Part shown: positions 22,518 to 33,776 of the stretch, in pieces
Position numbering within the stretch: position 1 is the stretch's first letter
How the letters are laid out: each line of letters starts with the position of its first letter
NCBI GenBank assembly: GCA_008638375.1
Contig: CM018038.1
Coordinates: forward strand, 32,781,169 to 32,845,168
Source: Nyssa sinensis
Lineage: Eukaryota; Streptophyta; Magnoliopsida; Cornales; Nyssaceae
DNA: 64,000 nucleotides
Reading direction: 5' to 3'
Made by a program: the position numbers and the translations under genes
Notes under the pieces: model-generated
What the model saw: the letters and a program-made list of their open reading frames with translations, nothing else
Told to the model about the DNA's origin: nothing
Databases searched by the model: none

Positions 22518-24002
22518 AACACGCGTGCGCTTCTACACAGTCAAACCCATTGTTTTGACAGTTGCCGGTCCACTTGGTTAACATGCAAATTTCCCCCTTT
22601 TGTTTTCTACTTAACCATTACTCTTAAATATTATATTATGATATGAATCATGAATTACGTAATGATATATTCAAACAAATATATATTTTTTCTCTCTAAT
22701 AATAGCTTAAAGTCTTAGAATAGTTCAACCTTGATATGTATAGACTTGAGTATGCTTAAATCATTAGTCAAGTTAAAGATAATATTCAATGTTGTAAGTT
22801 TTTAATTTAAGAAAAAAATATTAAAAAGTTTTTAAAATAAAATTTTCAATTTTGATATATTTTTTTTATCTAAAAGATTTAAAAAAGAAATTTTTAATAC
22901 AAAAATTTTATTTATTAATTTTCATCTTAACACTATTAAAAATATTAATAATTAGACTAAAATAATCTTCAATATATATTTAAAAAAATACTAAATATTT
23001 AATAAATTAAATTATTCAATCCAAAAATAAAAATATTTTTTATTTATTTAGATGGCCTAAAAAATAAATTATCACTTCATAAAATGTAATGATTTTTTTG
23101 AATTGAATAAGTTATTTTATATAATTTCTTTTAAATATATTTTGAAGGTTATTTTAGTTTAATTAATAATATTTTTTAACGATATTAAGATGAAAGTTAA
23201 CAATTGAATTTTCTTATATTAAATTTTTTTTAAATAAAAAAATATATTATGAACTTTTTGAATTAAAAATATTATTTCCCCTAATTTTAACTTACCACTT
23301 CATTAGTATATGTAGGAATTAACTTTAATATGTTATTTCCCTATTTACAAATTACAAGAATTTAAACAAAATGCTTTTTAGTATTAACTATTAGTTTTTT
23401 AAAAAATACACATGTATTAATGTATGGTTAACATATAAAATATAAAAATTATTTTTAGTAATAAAACAAGAGATTGAAACTTTCATATAGGAGATATATT
23501 ATATAAAAAAAATATCACATTTGAAAATTTATATATTTCCTCATTTATGATGAAAATCATTTATTTTTGAGAAACCTTTTTTATTAATAAATAGTTAAGG
23601 ATGAGTTGTATAAGAGTAATTTAGTAACCTTTTTTCATAAATGTGAACCCATTAAGAAACTTATGAAGTGGCACTGACACCCCTTAATGATTATATTAAT
23701 TAATAATTTTAAATCACTTAAAAATAATAATTATTAAAGATTTTGTGGTATACAATGTTCTTAAATTATCAAATAAAAATATCCTTTGTTTAAAAAAAAA
23801 ATACTCAAGTAAAAGAAAATTAACATGTATCATTTTTCACTTAGGAAAGGCATTATATTGATTCTTGTTATACTTTTCCTAAGTAAAAAATGCTATATAT
23901 AAAGAAAATTAACAACACACACACACACATATATATATATATAAGATAGGTAAGATAGAACAATTTGGGAAATTGAATGGAGCTCAGTGGTATTTAAGAA
24001 AA
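22518..24002. other. AT-rich intergenic DNA upstream of the patellin gene
   Basis: No gene or element recognised. A (CA)n-(TA)n microsatellite lies at about 23914-23943. Long runs of A/T dominate 22790-23800. Confidence 0.6.
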
Positions 24003-24085
24003 AATGGATGGTTTTATTATAAAAAAACAAGCTTAGTAGCTAATAATGGATGGTTTCATTATAAAAAACAAGCTTCGTAGCTAAT
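24003..24085 (+). promoter_or_regulatory. Duplicated TATA-bearing promoter segment of the patellin gene
   Basis: Two adjacent near-identical copies, 24003-24044 (42 bp) and 24045-24085 (41 bp). Each reads aatggatggtttyattata, then an A run, acaagctt, and gtagctaat. Each holds a TATAAAA box, at 24018-24024 and 24060-24066. The second box is 275 bp before the start codon and would place transcription start near 24090-24100, giving a leader of about 250 bases. The role is inferred from position and box only. Confidence 0.55.
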
Positions 24086-24163
24086 AGGGATTTGAGGTGG
24101 AGTGGACCCCACGAAGAGAGTGGTAACGAGCTGGCAAAGTCTTTGACAGACTGGTTCTCGCCC

Positions 24164-24319
24164 ATGTACACATCACCAACAACGCCTCCCTTCTTCCAAC
24201 CCCCCAAACCCCTTCACGTTTTAAGCCCCCATCTCAATCCTTTTCCCCCACTTCTCCCTCTCTCTCTCTCTCTCTCTCACTCTATCTCTCTACCCTCTTC
24301 TGTGTCCTTGTTTCCTTGA
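24164..24319 (+). CDS. Upstream ORF (51 codons) in the patellin leader
   Basis: ATG at 24164, stop TGA at 24317-24319, ending 21 bases before the patellin start codon. The peptide is rich in Pro, Ser and Leu because its second half is the CT microsatellite translated (LSLSLSHS). It would lie in the mRNA leader if transcription starts at the predicted place near 24095. It could lower translation of the main frame; there is no evidence that the peptide itself is conserved. It may be a chance frame in a CT-rich leader. Confidence 0.4.
   Translation: MYTSPTTPPFFQPPKPLHVLSPHLNPFPPLLPLSLSLSHSISLPSSVSLFP
24241..24301 (+). repeat. CT-rich leader (Y-patch like)
   Basis: A run of CT dinucleotides (24252-24278) and further pyrimidines up to the start region. 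Such tracts are common in leaders of highly expressed plant genes. Confidence 0.7.
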
Positions 24320-24340
24320 TCGAAATCAAAGGCTATACCG

Positions 24341-27134
24341 ATGGCTGAAGAAACCCAGAAGACGGCCCCAGAGGCACCGGCAACCGCTGAAGTGGTGGTA
24401 GTTTCCGATGTCCCCGTCGCGGAGAAATCCACTACTACCGAGAAAGAACCAGTGCCAGTGCCAGCGCCTGAACCTGAGCCTGAGCCGGAGGTGGCTGAAA
24501 AGACAGCCGCTGTGGAAGAAGTTGCCGAGGCCGAGAAGCCGAAAGAAGCCGAGGAAGAGAAGATCACCGAATCGGCTTCTTTCAAGGAGGAAACCAACGT
24601 GGTTGGTGAACTTCCGGACCCACAAAAGAAGGCTTTGGATGAGCTGAAGCTACTCATCCAGGAAGCACTTAACAAGCACGAGTTCACCGCTCCGCCGCCG
24701 CCGCCGCCAACTAAGGAGGAAGAGAAGCCGGCGGAGGAAAAACCCGCCGCCGCTGAGGAAGAATCAAAACCTGTAGAGAAACCGGAGGTTCCTGCTGAGG
24801 CTCCCCCGGCTGAAGTGCCACCACCGGCAGCGGAGGAGGCTCCGAAGCCTGAAGCAGAGGTGGCAGCGGCCCCAGTTGAAACCAAGGAAGAAGAGAAAAC
24901 ACCTCCTCCACCACCGGCAGCAGAGGCATCGGAGACCGTAACGGTTACTGAAGTGATTGAGAAAGTCACCGCTGTCGACGACGACGGCGCAAAGACGGTT
25001 GAAGCAATCAAGGAAACGATCGTTGAGGTCTCTGCTTCAGCTCCGCCACCGGAGGAGCCAGCCCCAGTCGAGGAGGCTGCTCCTCCTACGGAGCCAAAAG
25101 AAGAAGCGGAAGCCCCAGCAGCACCTCCACCGCCGCCGGAGGAGGTCTCAATTTGGGGAATTCAGCTTCTCGCTGATGAGAAAAGCGATGTTATTCTCCT
25201 CAAATTCCTTCGAGCCAGGGACTTCAAAGTGAAGGAGGCCTTCACCATGATCAAGAACACCGTCCGCTGGCAAAAGGAGTTCGGAATCGAATCCTTGCTC
25301 GAAGAAGAGTTCGGGACAGAGCTTGAAAAGGTTGTTTTCATGCACGGATTCGACAAAGAAGGGCACCCAGTGTGCTACAACGTATACGGCGAGTTCCAGA
25401 ACAAGGAGCTGTATCAGAGTACCTTTGCTGATGATGAGAAGAGGCAGAAGTTTCTGAAATGGAGGATTCAGTTTTTGGAGAAGAGTATTAGAAAGCTGGA
25501 TTTCAGCCCCGATGGCATATGCACCATTGTCCAGGTCAATGATCTCAAGAATTCGCCTGGACCCTTCAAGAGGGAGCTCAGACTGGCCACCAACCAGGCC
25601 CTCCAATTGTTACAGGACAATTACCCCGAGTTTGTTGCCAAACAGGTATACCCATCATTCATCGATACAAAATACACAGACACACACACACATATATATA
25701 TATATATATTTATATATTAATTACCCCCAAAAAATATACATACATAAAAATGTATATACACACGTACACGCACAATTATGTATGTATACGTGTATTTATT
25801 ATTTTGGTATAATTGGGCTGGTGGTATGAATGGTGTTTATCAATGGGCAATGCCCAAATTCAATTAATACCAAATAATAATAAATCATGTGTATTGTTTT
25901 GGTATTAATTGGATTCGTGCTTTGGTGGTATAATAAAGATGTTTATCAATGTTACTCATCATTATATACATATATGATTATATACATATAATTTGTTTTG
26001 GACTCAAATTCATCACATACCTTATGATCTGTCGTTCTTCAATTATTTTCTACAAGTGGATAAAAAGTAATTAAAAAAATAATTTTTTAACACACTATAA
26101 ATGATATTATATTAAATTATTGTCTATCAGAAAATAATTAGAAAGCCAGATATACACACACGCGCGCACACACACACACACATATATAGAGTTTTGGTAT
26201 TAATTGAACTCAGGCTTTGGTGGTATAAAGGTGTTTATTATCATGGTTGTTGCTATACTGGTATCCATCATTCTTGAATGCAAAATTACGATTATATATG
26301 CAAAATTATGATGACGTGTGATTATATATGTATTGTCATTTGTCATGTCTTGGTATTAATTGGATTTTGGTTTTGGTTTTGGTTGCAAAGGTGTTTATCA
26401 ATGTTCCATGGTGGTACCTGGCCTTCTATAGGATGATCAGTCCTTTCTTCACCCTAAGGACCAAGAGCAAGTTTGTGTTTGCAGGCCCTTCCAAATCTGC
26501 TGAAACCCTCTTCAAGTTAGTGAAAATTGTTGTTTTTCTAGTTATTTTTGTTTGATGGGTTTCTTCTTTCTTGGCTTTGTGTTTAGAATATCTAATATAT
26601 GTATTGGTTTTTATTTGGATTGGGAAAAAAACTCAGATATATAGCTCCCGAGCAAGTACCAGTTCAGTATGGTGGACTTAGCAGGGAGGGTGAGCAGGAA
26701 TTCACCACAGCTGACTGTGTTACAGAGGATACAATCAAGCCAACAACCAAACACACTGTAGAATTCCCCATTTCTGAGGTGGGTAATCCACTTCTGATTA
26801 TGTTTGAACACATTGAAATTTAATTATGTTTCAATTTTATGTGAATTACGATTAGTAAATATGGGGATTGTTGGACTTGCAGACGTGCCTTTTGGTTTGG
26901 GAGGTGAGAGTGGTAGGATGGGATGTGTGCTACGGAGCTGAATTCGTGCCCAGTACCGAGGATGGATACACTGTAATTATACAGAAGTCGAGGAAGATTA
27001 CTGCAGCCGATGAACCAATAATCTGCAACAGCTTCACAATGGGCGAACCGGGCAAGGTGGTGCTCACATTTGATAATCAAACCTCTAAGAAGAAGAAGCT
27101 CGTCTACAGGTCCAAGACCAAACCCTCTGAATGA
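24341..27134 (+). CDS. PATL: Patellin (SEC14-GOLD phosphoinositide-binding protein), four exons
   Basis: Spliced CDS: 24341-25645, 26391-26515, 26637-26778, 26883-27134. All introns have GT-AG ends and frames join exactly, giving 607 aa. Residues 1-270 are acidic and Pro/Glu/Ala-rich with no signal peptide, including VGELPDPQKKALDELK and a PPPPPP stretch. Residues 271-340 hold the CRAL-TRIO N-terminal helices (LLKFLRARDFKVKEAF at 286-301). About 345-485 is the SEC14 lipid-binding lobe (HGFDKEGHPVCYNVYGEF, VFINVPWWYLAFYRMISPF, YIAPEQVPVQYGG). About 500-605 is the GOLD domain, ending KKKKLVYRSKTKPSE. This is the patellin layout; family members bind phosphoinositides and act in membrane traffic at the cell plate and plasma membrane. 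Size and N-terminus best suit the PATL3 group, but the exact paralogue cannot be fixed from sequence alone. Exon 1 is far richer in GC than its surroundings. The start is the first ATG of the frame, accg-ATGG. Confidence 0.93.
25646..26390 (+). other. Patellin intron 1 with repeated copies of its own 3' junction
   Basis: 745 bp, GT(atac) to (caa)AG. It contains three imperfect copies of the sequence that spans the exon 2 acceptor: ttggtat..aattgg, then ggtggtat, then rtgtttatcaatg. They lie at about 25802-25847, 25897-25955 and 26192-26245; the real junction is 26349-26410. Between them are TA/CA microsatellites (about 25676-25711 and 26151-26187). Copies two and three keep AG at the junction (ataaag at 25938 and 26230), so they resemble decoy splice acceptors. 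Confidence 0.85.
26516..26636 (+). other. Patellin intron 2
   Basis: 121 bp from GTTAGTG to ACTCAG. It splits the Lys codon 477 (AA|A); T-rich as usual in plants. Confidence 0.9.
26779..26882 (+). other. Patellin intron 3
   Basis: 104 bp from GTGGGTAA to TTGCAG, phase 0. It separates FPISE from TCLLVWEV in the GOLD domain. Confidence 0.9.
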
Positions 27135-28089
27135 GCTTTTGAATCATCAATGCCTTTGTTGGGTTCTCAAATTCAATCAATTAGAAGACATTGTTGCATT
27201 GCAAAATAAGGAAGGGTTCTTTCTATATCTTGGTTGACATTAAATTTAAATTTTGAATGTTAAAAGTTTGGGGGGATTTTATTTATGTTTATTGGGGATT
27301 TTTTGTTTTTTGGGTTCTTGGTTTTTGGTGCAGTTATAAAGTTATGGTGAAAACATTTGGGTATGCATGGATGAAGAGAAAAAGAAGAAGAGATATTTGA
27401 GGGTTTGGAATGTGGACAGAAACTTTGTTGCTATTGTTGATACTTTCTGGCTGTAAAAATGTGTGTAAATTTGATGTTTTGTCTTACCTATCTGTTCTTG
27501 TCGTGGATGATAATGTTAATTAACCATTTATTAATTAATTTTGTCCATTTGCATGTAGGCTTGATTTTGATTTTTATGCTGTGTTTCTGTTTTTGGCTTT
27601 ACCTGAAAGCAATGCTTTGTTAGTGGATACAGTGGCTGCAGAAATCTCATCTGTATTTTGGGTTTTTCTTGAAATTTTAGCGTTTTTATTCACTGTTTAG
27701 TAGTTTTTGAAGGAGATAAGGACCAACGCCCCTTTTTGCATTACTGGGGGCCATGCCTTGTTCTCAATTGGGCTTGGCAGGTGTGTCTGCGTGGCGAAGA
27801 AACAATGTTAAGACTTCTCAATAAAATTTCGCAACACTAACATTGGTGGAGGTGGGGTTCAAGTAAGTGGATTTCATTTATGTGAATGTTTGAAAAATTA
27901 TATTGAAAAAAGTCTAGATCGAGAGTCACCATTTATGAAACCCACTAATAAATCTTACAAGATAGGGTGGCACGGACTATTTGTGGGACCAATTTATGAA
28001 TCTTATCTTTTGTTGGGGGGTGGATTATAAAATAGGAGAGTGAGTCGTGTGGAACTCAATATTGATGAGAGTTGCCGATAGGTGGTGAG
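27135..28089 (+). other. Patellin 3' region and downstream DNA
   Basis: The first 350-400 bases are T-rich and probably 3' UTR. No perfect AATAAA lies close to the stop; the nearest clear one is in caataaaatt near 27820, so the polyadenylation site is open. No further gene recognised. Confidence 0.45.
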
Positions 28090-28368
28090 TTATAAGTTTA
28101 CCCGTTTGTGCAACACATAAGACAGCAAATTAACATGTATATATATGTGTGTATATATATATATATATAAATCTGTCAGGCACTCTGCAAGAAAAAAGGT
28201 AGAAAGCAAAGAATAAAGCACTTTGTGAAAAAGAGAGAAAGAAACCCAGTTTGATTTCCCAGAAAAAGAAACCTCTTTTGGCTTTTTAACGTTTGCTATC
28301 TTTGTTCTGTTTTCAGGAATAGCCTTATATTCTATGTTGATTCTTTTTGAGATGTCTATATACATATG

Positions 28369-28408
<40 letters not shown>

Positions 28409-28546
28409 ATTATATCATTGGTGAGTTTCATGAACAGTAAATTTCATCCTGAAAATAAGATGGATTGCAAAGTGAGATATTTGAGGTGGGACGTCGGTAA
28501 TTGTATTTTTATTTTTATATTTTGTTTGTGAATGTCTATAATTAAG

Positions 28547-28577
<31 letters not shown>

Positions 28578-29594
28578 ATGTGCGTGTGTAATTTGGTTAC
28601 TAATGATTATATCCACCAAGAAGCAGGAAGGGATTTGATTAATATTACTCACCATCATCAATTATCTGGGTCAGGATGTGATTATAATTTCAAAAAGCAT
28701 ACAAAGACCCCACCAGCAGTAACGTTATCAGAGAAAATCTCTTTTTTAAAAATATTGTGGCGGAGATTCTTTCAAACAATGGCCAAACCTTTCTCGCCCT
28801 CTGTTTCGGCTATATTATTTTCTTTCTCTTATTTTGAGTAACTGTGTTAACTATAATTTATAACATTAATATAATTTGTAACATATATAATATACATATA
28901 TTACTTTATTTTTATTTTTTAATTAAAATTAAATAATAAAATAATATATATATATATGGACAATGTCATTACCCTCTTTGATTTTTGTTTTTGTTTTTCT
29001 TTTTTCATATTTGAAAATGAAAATATGAAAATCTATCATTTTTATTTTCTAAAATTACGAGTTAACAAGAATAGAAAACGTAAATTAACAATTTTTTTTT
29101 CAAAGTGAGTCATTATTAGATTTTTTTTTTCAAAAAAAAATCCATAAAAATCTTCAAAAATGCATTTTCATTTTTATTTAACTCTTTTTTGGTTTATTAG
29201 AATGAGAAACAAAATTTAAAAATAATATAAATAATCCGGAAAGAAAAAAAGAAGGGTGAAGGTGATTGAAAGAGACATGTAATGATTTAAAATGAAAAAG
29301 AAAAAGACTGTTAAACTGTGCAGGTGAAAGCAAGAGACATGTAATGATAAATAAATAGAGATTACTGAATTCAAAGTACAAATGTATTTGTAGAGAGATA
29401 AGATAAGAAGACGAGAGTAAAATTGAGAAAATATATATTAATTGGTGATTTGCGTTATCTAATTGTATTCCCTATCTCTTCTTTTTACTTTTTCTGGTTG
29501 GTTGTTTGGTATGTTCGCATTTGGCTTTCTAAACTGCAAACTCAGATCATTGGTTTTCCAAACACAAGCACAATTGTTCTACAAGCTCTTTTCA
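28090..29594. other. AT-rich intergenic DNA with microsatellites
   Basis: TA runs at 28153-28168, 28375-28403 and about 28545-28557, the last followed by a GA run to 28577. No protein similarity on either strand; short open stretches are low-complexity. Confidence 0.6.
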
Positions 29595-29932
29595 TGTTTT
29601 AACTGGATTGTTTCACATAGCTCATTTTTAACTTTTTTGATTTATTTATATAACAAGTTATTCTTTTTCTTAACACCTTAATTTTAAGGAGCTGAATGAG
29701 TTACTTTTCCAATTTCAATATGGTATCAGAGTCAGGGACAGAACTTAACTTTGGACTAGAGGAGTCGGAACGCGCTCACCTGGCCTCCCTCTGTGGACAA
29801 TGTGCTCCAGAAAGCGTGTTAGATTGTCCCACATACATCTCTCTAACTTCTCTAGTCTATCTATATAGCAGGCTGCTCCTCTCCTTAACACCTGAATTTT
29901 AAAGAATTGAATGAGTTACGCCTCCAATTTCA
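29595..29932 (+). mobile_element. Miniature TRIM-like LTR element, 338 bp
   Basis: Direct repeats of about 123 bp (29595-29717) and 116 bp (29817-29932) share attgt..cacata, ataacaag (right: atagcagg), ccttaacacct, aattttaa, gaatgagttac and tccaatttca in order. Directly after the left repeat comes TGGTATCAGAGT (29721-29732), which matches the tRNA-iMet primer site in 11 of 12 bases. The inner region is only about 100 bp and ends in gaaagcg before TGTTAGATTG. No coding capacity. The left start is uncertain by about 6 bases, and no clear target duplication was found. Confidence 0.7.
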
Positions 29933-30037
29933 ATATTACCTATTTCATTTCTTTAAAAAAGGAAGGGAAGAAATAAAGGGCTAGAATCAAAATAATTCAA
30001 AATCAACATATCATTCACAATTTTATTAAGGAAAATC

Positions 30038-30073
<36 letters not shown>

Positions 30074-32089
30074 ACACACACACACATACATCCAAATACA
30101 AATAAATATACATAAAAGAAGAAGCTATGGTTGTAATAGTAGGCTATCTAATATCCAATGAGATTCTCTGCATAAATGTTAGAATTTGAGGAAAAAAATG
30201 AAAATAGAATAGTGAGGTTCTACATTTAATTTCTTTCCCTATTTTATAAATTTGAAAAAAATAAATAAATTATACATCATTTTTTAATGAAAGGAGTGAG
30301 AGTAGCAACTATGACTTTCCATTGAGAGACGTCATGAGTTTTTAATTGGCATTTTATAATTTTATTTATAAAGTCTAGTAATAATTGGAGTAAGGTTAAA
30401 ATTAATATAATTTAGAGTTAAAATTAATATAATTTAGAGTTAAATTAATAGAAGATCCTTCAAAATAAGTGTTTAGAAACTAAAGTTCAAAACAAAACAT
30501 TCTAACTCCAAAAGTCCCCGAGTTTTTAAATTATTTGAGCCCAGAACCAAAAGTGGCAATGTTATATTTTTCAAGGACTAAATTGCTCCTTTGGATCTAG
30601 TTTCTCTCCCATCTTCTTCTCTCTTTCAATCTCTCTCTCACCCAAACCCTTAAATGCCAGAACAAGAAACGACCCATGGTTAATTTCGACAATGTAGTTA
30701 GTAGTAGATTTCAAAATTTTAATTAGAGAGAATCAAATTGAAGGTACTAAAATTTAATATGGTTTATATGAATATAAAAAAAATGTTGGGGAAGAGGAAG
30801 TCCTATTTTGTTAAAATATTTTAACAAAATTAGAAATAAAAAATACAATATCTAATTTTTTTGAGAGAATTAAATTAAAAATATGAAAATTTAGAAAGAT
30901 TTATATCAACATATAAAAATTTTGAGAAAGTCAAATCTTATTATATTAAAATATTTTAAAGGAGTATAAAATAAAATATCAAAATTTAAAAAAAATAAAC
31001 CATGGCCCCACTTGTCTCTATACATCCGCCAATGGACGTGGTTGACGTCAGCAGTTGTTGGGTAGTGCTGCTCGCTAGCGAAGAAGGTTGATGGAGGTCC
31101 GACAATGAAATTATTGGCTTTTTCGATTTGACAAAGCTCTAGGTAACTGTTAATGGAGGCCACTGGGTGAACGTTGCTATTGAACGGTGCCTGGAGATGT
31201 TCATAGTTGCCAACGAATTTGGTGTTCCGGTCCATGTTCTCTCGGTTGTCGTCGTTGATGGCCATTTGTATTGGTTGTTGCGTGTGGTGATGGTTCTCAT
31301 GGGTGATGATGGTGGCTGCCACTAGTGGCTATTGTTTGACGTTGTCTGCTACCTATGGTGGACGTCACTAACAATGTAGCATTGCTGTCGTTCATTGTTA
31401 GCAAGTTGTTTCGTGATATGGAGATAGATTTTGATCTGGAAATGGGTCTTCAATCTCTATTTTTTGGTTGTCATTCAAATCAGATTGATTATCAGAATGG
31501 GTCATAGTTGTGGCCACTACAGAAGCTGCTTTTGGCTGCCACCACAGCTTCTCTATAACTGAAAACGTGAATAATAAGTATTGAACACATCGAATTTTTA
31601 GTAATCAAGAAATATAGGGATTATTTATCTAACAAAAGGAGAATTCTTCGGTTTCAAAATTAAATTATTATTGATAAACTGAATAATAAGAGTTCAGTAC
31701 ATCATATTTATAAAACTAAAACTGTTTTTCCTTTTACTAATATAATTGGGAAACTATTAATTTCTTATACTCACGAATCAAGAAAATACTAATATTAATT
31801 CAAATTTAATTAAAAAAATTAAAAAGGTCTAAGGAAACGGGTCAAAATCATGTCATATTCCAGTTATAGTTGATCCACACACGACTTTGTTTCGAATGGG
31901 GCCTTAGAATGCTTCGTTAATCAATAAAATCAAAAGCCATTTGTTCAACATCACTCCATTGAACCCTTGAGAAGTTTCTTAAATGAGTCAGTGTCTAATT
32001 TATTAGTGAATTTCTCGCTCTGTAATTCATGGAACTTGGTTTGTGGTTCAGGGGAGATGCAACCTAAAAATGTTAGATTACCATAAAGA
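29933..32089. other. Intergenic DNA; one unrecognised open stretch
   Basis: A (TA)n-(CA)n microsatellite is at 30042-30088. A 22-base phrase beginning gttaaaattaat is repeated at about 30393-30440. The sequence 30346-30420 resembles 39060-39125 beside a copia remnant. A minus-strand open stretch (31322 to about 31000) starts MAATIITHENHHHTQQP. It shows no recognised domain, runs into AT-rich low-complexity sequence and is not called a gene. Confidence 0.5.
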
Positions 32090-32184
32090 TGAAGATGTTG
32101 TGTTAGGTTTCGATTGCGTGTATTAAAACAAAGAAGACTAATATGAAGAGGTTTGGTGAGAATATAAACTTGTGTTGGCAACAA
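32090..32184 (-). pseudogene. Short copia RNase H tail fragment (tentative)
   Basis: Minus strand reads PTQVYILTKPLHISLL and then NTRNRNLT. This resembles the ADxLTKPL end of copia polyproteins followed by the LR-KL stretch. It is only about 30 residues, so the call is tentative; no neighbouring domain supports it. Confidence 0.35.
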
Positions 32185-32350
32185 TCTGTATAAAAAAAAA
32201 ATGAAGAATCATGGATGATTTGAAGAAATTTTTTCTCTGTTTAAACTGGATAGAGAAAAATTTCTCTATCCACATAATATAGTAATTTTGGATGTGATGT
32301 GCAAAATGGACTTTCTCTATTGAAGAAAGACTTCTGCCACACTAGCTCAG

Positions 32351-32352
<2 letters not shown>

Positions 32353-32404
<52 letters not shown>
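32353..32404. repeat. (GA)n microsatellite
   Basis: About 26 uninterrupted GA units, followed by actctg. Confidence 0.95.
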
Positions 32405-32406
<2 letters not shown>

Positions 32407-32520
32407 CTGTAGCATGTATGGATTAAAAGCCAAACAAAGGGAAATTTCTTGCATGCATGGTTGTCTAAAAGAGAGGAGAAGAGCCGGAATAGAACTAGAA
32501 GACGAAGCATAAAGGAGAGT

Positions 32521-33131
32521 CAGGCCGGCTCAAGCATAAAGCAAATAAAATAATCGTTTTAGGCCTCACCTAAAAAGAAGATTCCAAATTTATAGTATAA
32601 CGAAATTAGAAATCTAAGATTAATAAAACTCTAACGGTATAAAAAGGCCCCAAAATCACTTTAAGTCTCACCTAAAGAGAAGACTCCAAATTTTTGGTAT
32701 CTATAGTATAATAAAATTAAAAGTCTAAGATTAATAAAAGTCTAACTCTATAAAAAGGTCCCAAATTTTATATATTTATAGTATAATGAAACTAGAAGTT
32801 TAAGGTAAATAAAAATCTAACTCTATAAAAAAAAAAACTCCATGAAAATAATTTTATTCTAGAATTTTATTCATATTATAATCAATTTTTTTTATTGTTG
32901 TCTATTAAGATAAAAAAAAATTATGTAAAATATTTATTAGTAGAGTTTTATTCAATACATAAATCTCTCTTGTTGGAAAACAAATAAATTTTATATTACA
33001 AAAATTAAAATATAATATATATATATATATAAAAGAAACAAAGTAAAAATTGATATTAATATAAAAAAAAAGCTTCACTAAGAGTTGTTACTTTCTCCCT
33101 TTAGGGCCCCAATTATATTAAGCCGGCCTTG
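32521..33131. mobile_element. hAT-like MITE, 611 bp
   Basis: Inverted ends: left CAGGCCGGCTCAA, right complement CAAGGCCGGCTTAA. Flanks of 8 bp are AGGAGAGT (32513-32520) and AAGAGAGG (33132-33139), six of eight equal; 8 bp is the hAT duplication size. The body holds a tandem repeat at 32556-32835: three copies of a unit with cacctaaa, gaagaytccaaatt, tagtataa and taagattaataaa. No transposase is encoded. Confidence 0.6.
32556..32835. repeat. Tandem repeat inside the MITE (three copies, about 85-110 bp)
   Basis: The phrase tagtataaygaaattagaa..taagattaataaaa..ctaac..tataaaaa occurs at about 32594, 32702 and 32787. The last copy is shorter. Confidence 0.8.
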
Positions 33132-33299
33132 AAGAGAGGAAAATCCGTAGAGAGAGAGAGGGAGAGAGAGATATTGTAACACCCCGGCCCGTTTACCGGG
33201 AAATTAAGATTGCTAACTTGGTATTAGAAATTGTGCGTAGTAAATAAAAAGTTATAAGAAATTAAACTGAAATAAATAAATAAATAATTATAATAAGAT

Positions 33300-33300
<1 letters not shown>

Positions 33301-33330
<30 letters not shown>

Positions 33331-33335
33331 TGATA

Positions 33336-33388
<53 letters not shown>
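33301..33388. repeat. (TAA)n microsatellite
   Basis: Nearly continuous TAA units with two interruptions around 33328-33340; low-complexity open frames across it are artefacts. Confidence 0.95.
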
Positions 33389-33390
<2 letters not shown>

Positions 33391-33734
33391 TATGTATATA
33401 AGAAAATAAAATAAAAGGAAAAAGGGAAACCCCACCAATCCAATGACCTACAAATGTATATACATACATATATATATATATGTACACACATATATACACC
33501 TAGGCTATTGTAGGTCATGAGTACACTAGGGGTTGAGTGTGCTGTACACACTACCTATGTGTGTGTGGGAAAATTTGAATTGAAAAGAAAAGAGAGAAAA
33601 AGTGGGTGGGAAATTCAGAAACTAAAAAGAAAAGAAAAGAGAGAGTGGGTCGGCTAAATGAGTGGAGGGCTGAGTGTATATAGTGGTATTGTGTGCATGG
33701 TTGAACAACCACAGGAGTGAAAGTGTGTGCTTTG

Positions 33735-33736
<2 letters not shown>

Positions 33737-33773
<37 letters not shown>
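33737..33773. repeat. (GA)n tract in LTR leader
   Basis: About 18 GA units. The inverted LTR at 56769-61156 has the matching CT tract at 60472-60496, about 680 bp from its terminus (here about 600 bp), so the tract is an old part of the family. Confidence 0.9.

Positions 33774-33776
<3 letters not shown>

Noticed and set aside
24277..25011. 244-codon open frame antisense to patellin exon 1
   Set aside because: It is the shadow of a GC-rich, Pro/Glu/Ala-rich coding exon; the antisense text is Ser/Gly/Ala low-complexity with no family match, while the sense frame has clear SEC14 and GOLD domains.
25148..25606. 152-codon antisense frame under the SEC14 part of patellin
   Set aside because: Shadow frame opposite a conserved domain; no independent start context or similarity.
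30906..31322. 138-codon minus-strand frame starting MAATIITHENHHH
   Set aside because: Its second half is AT-rich low-complexity and no domain was recognised; not enough to call a gene.
33224..33551. Ile/Tyr-rich frames on the minus strand
   Set aside because: They translate the (TAA)n microsatellite.
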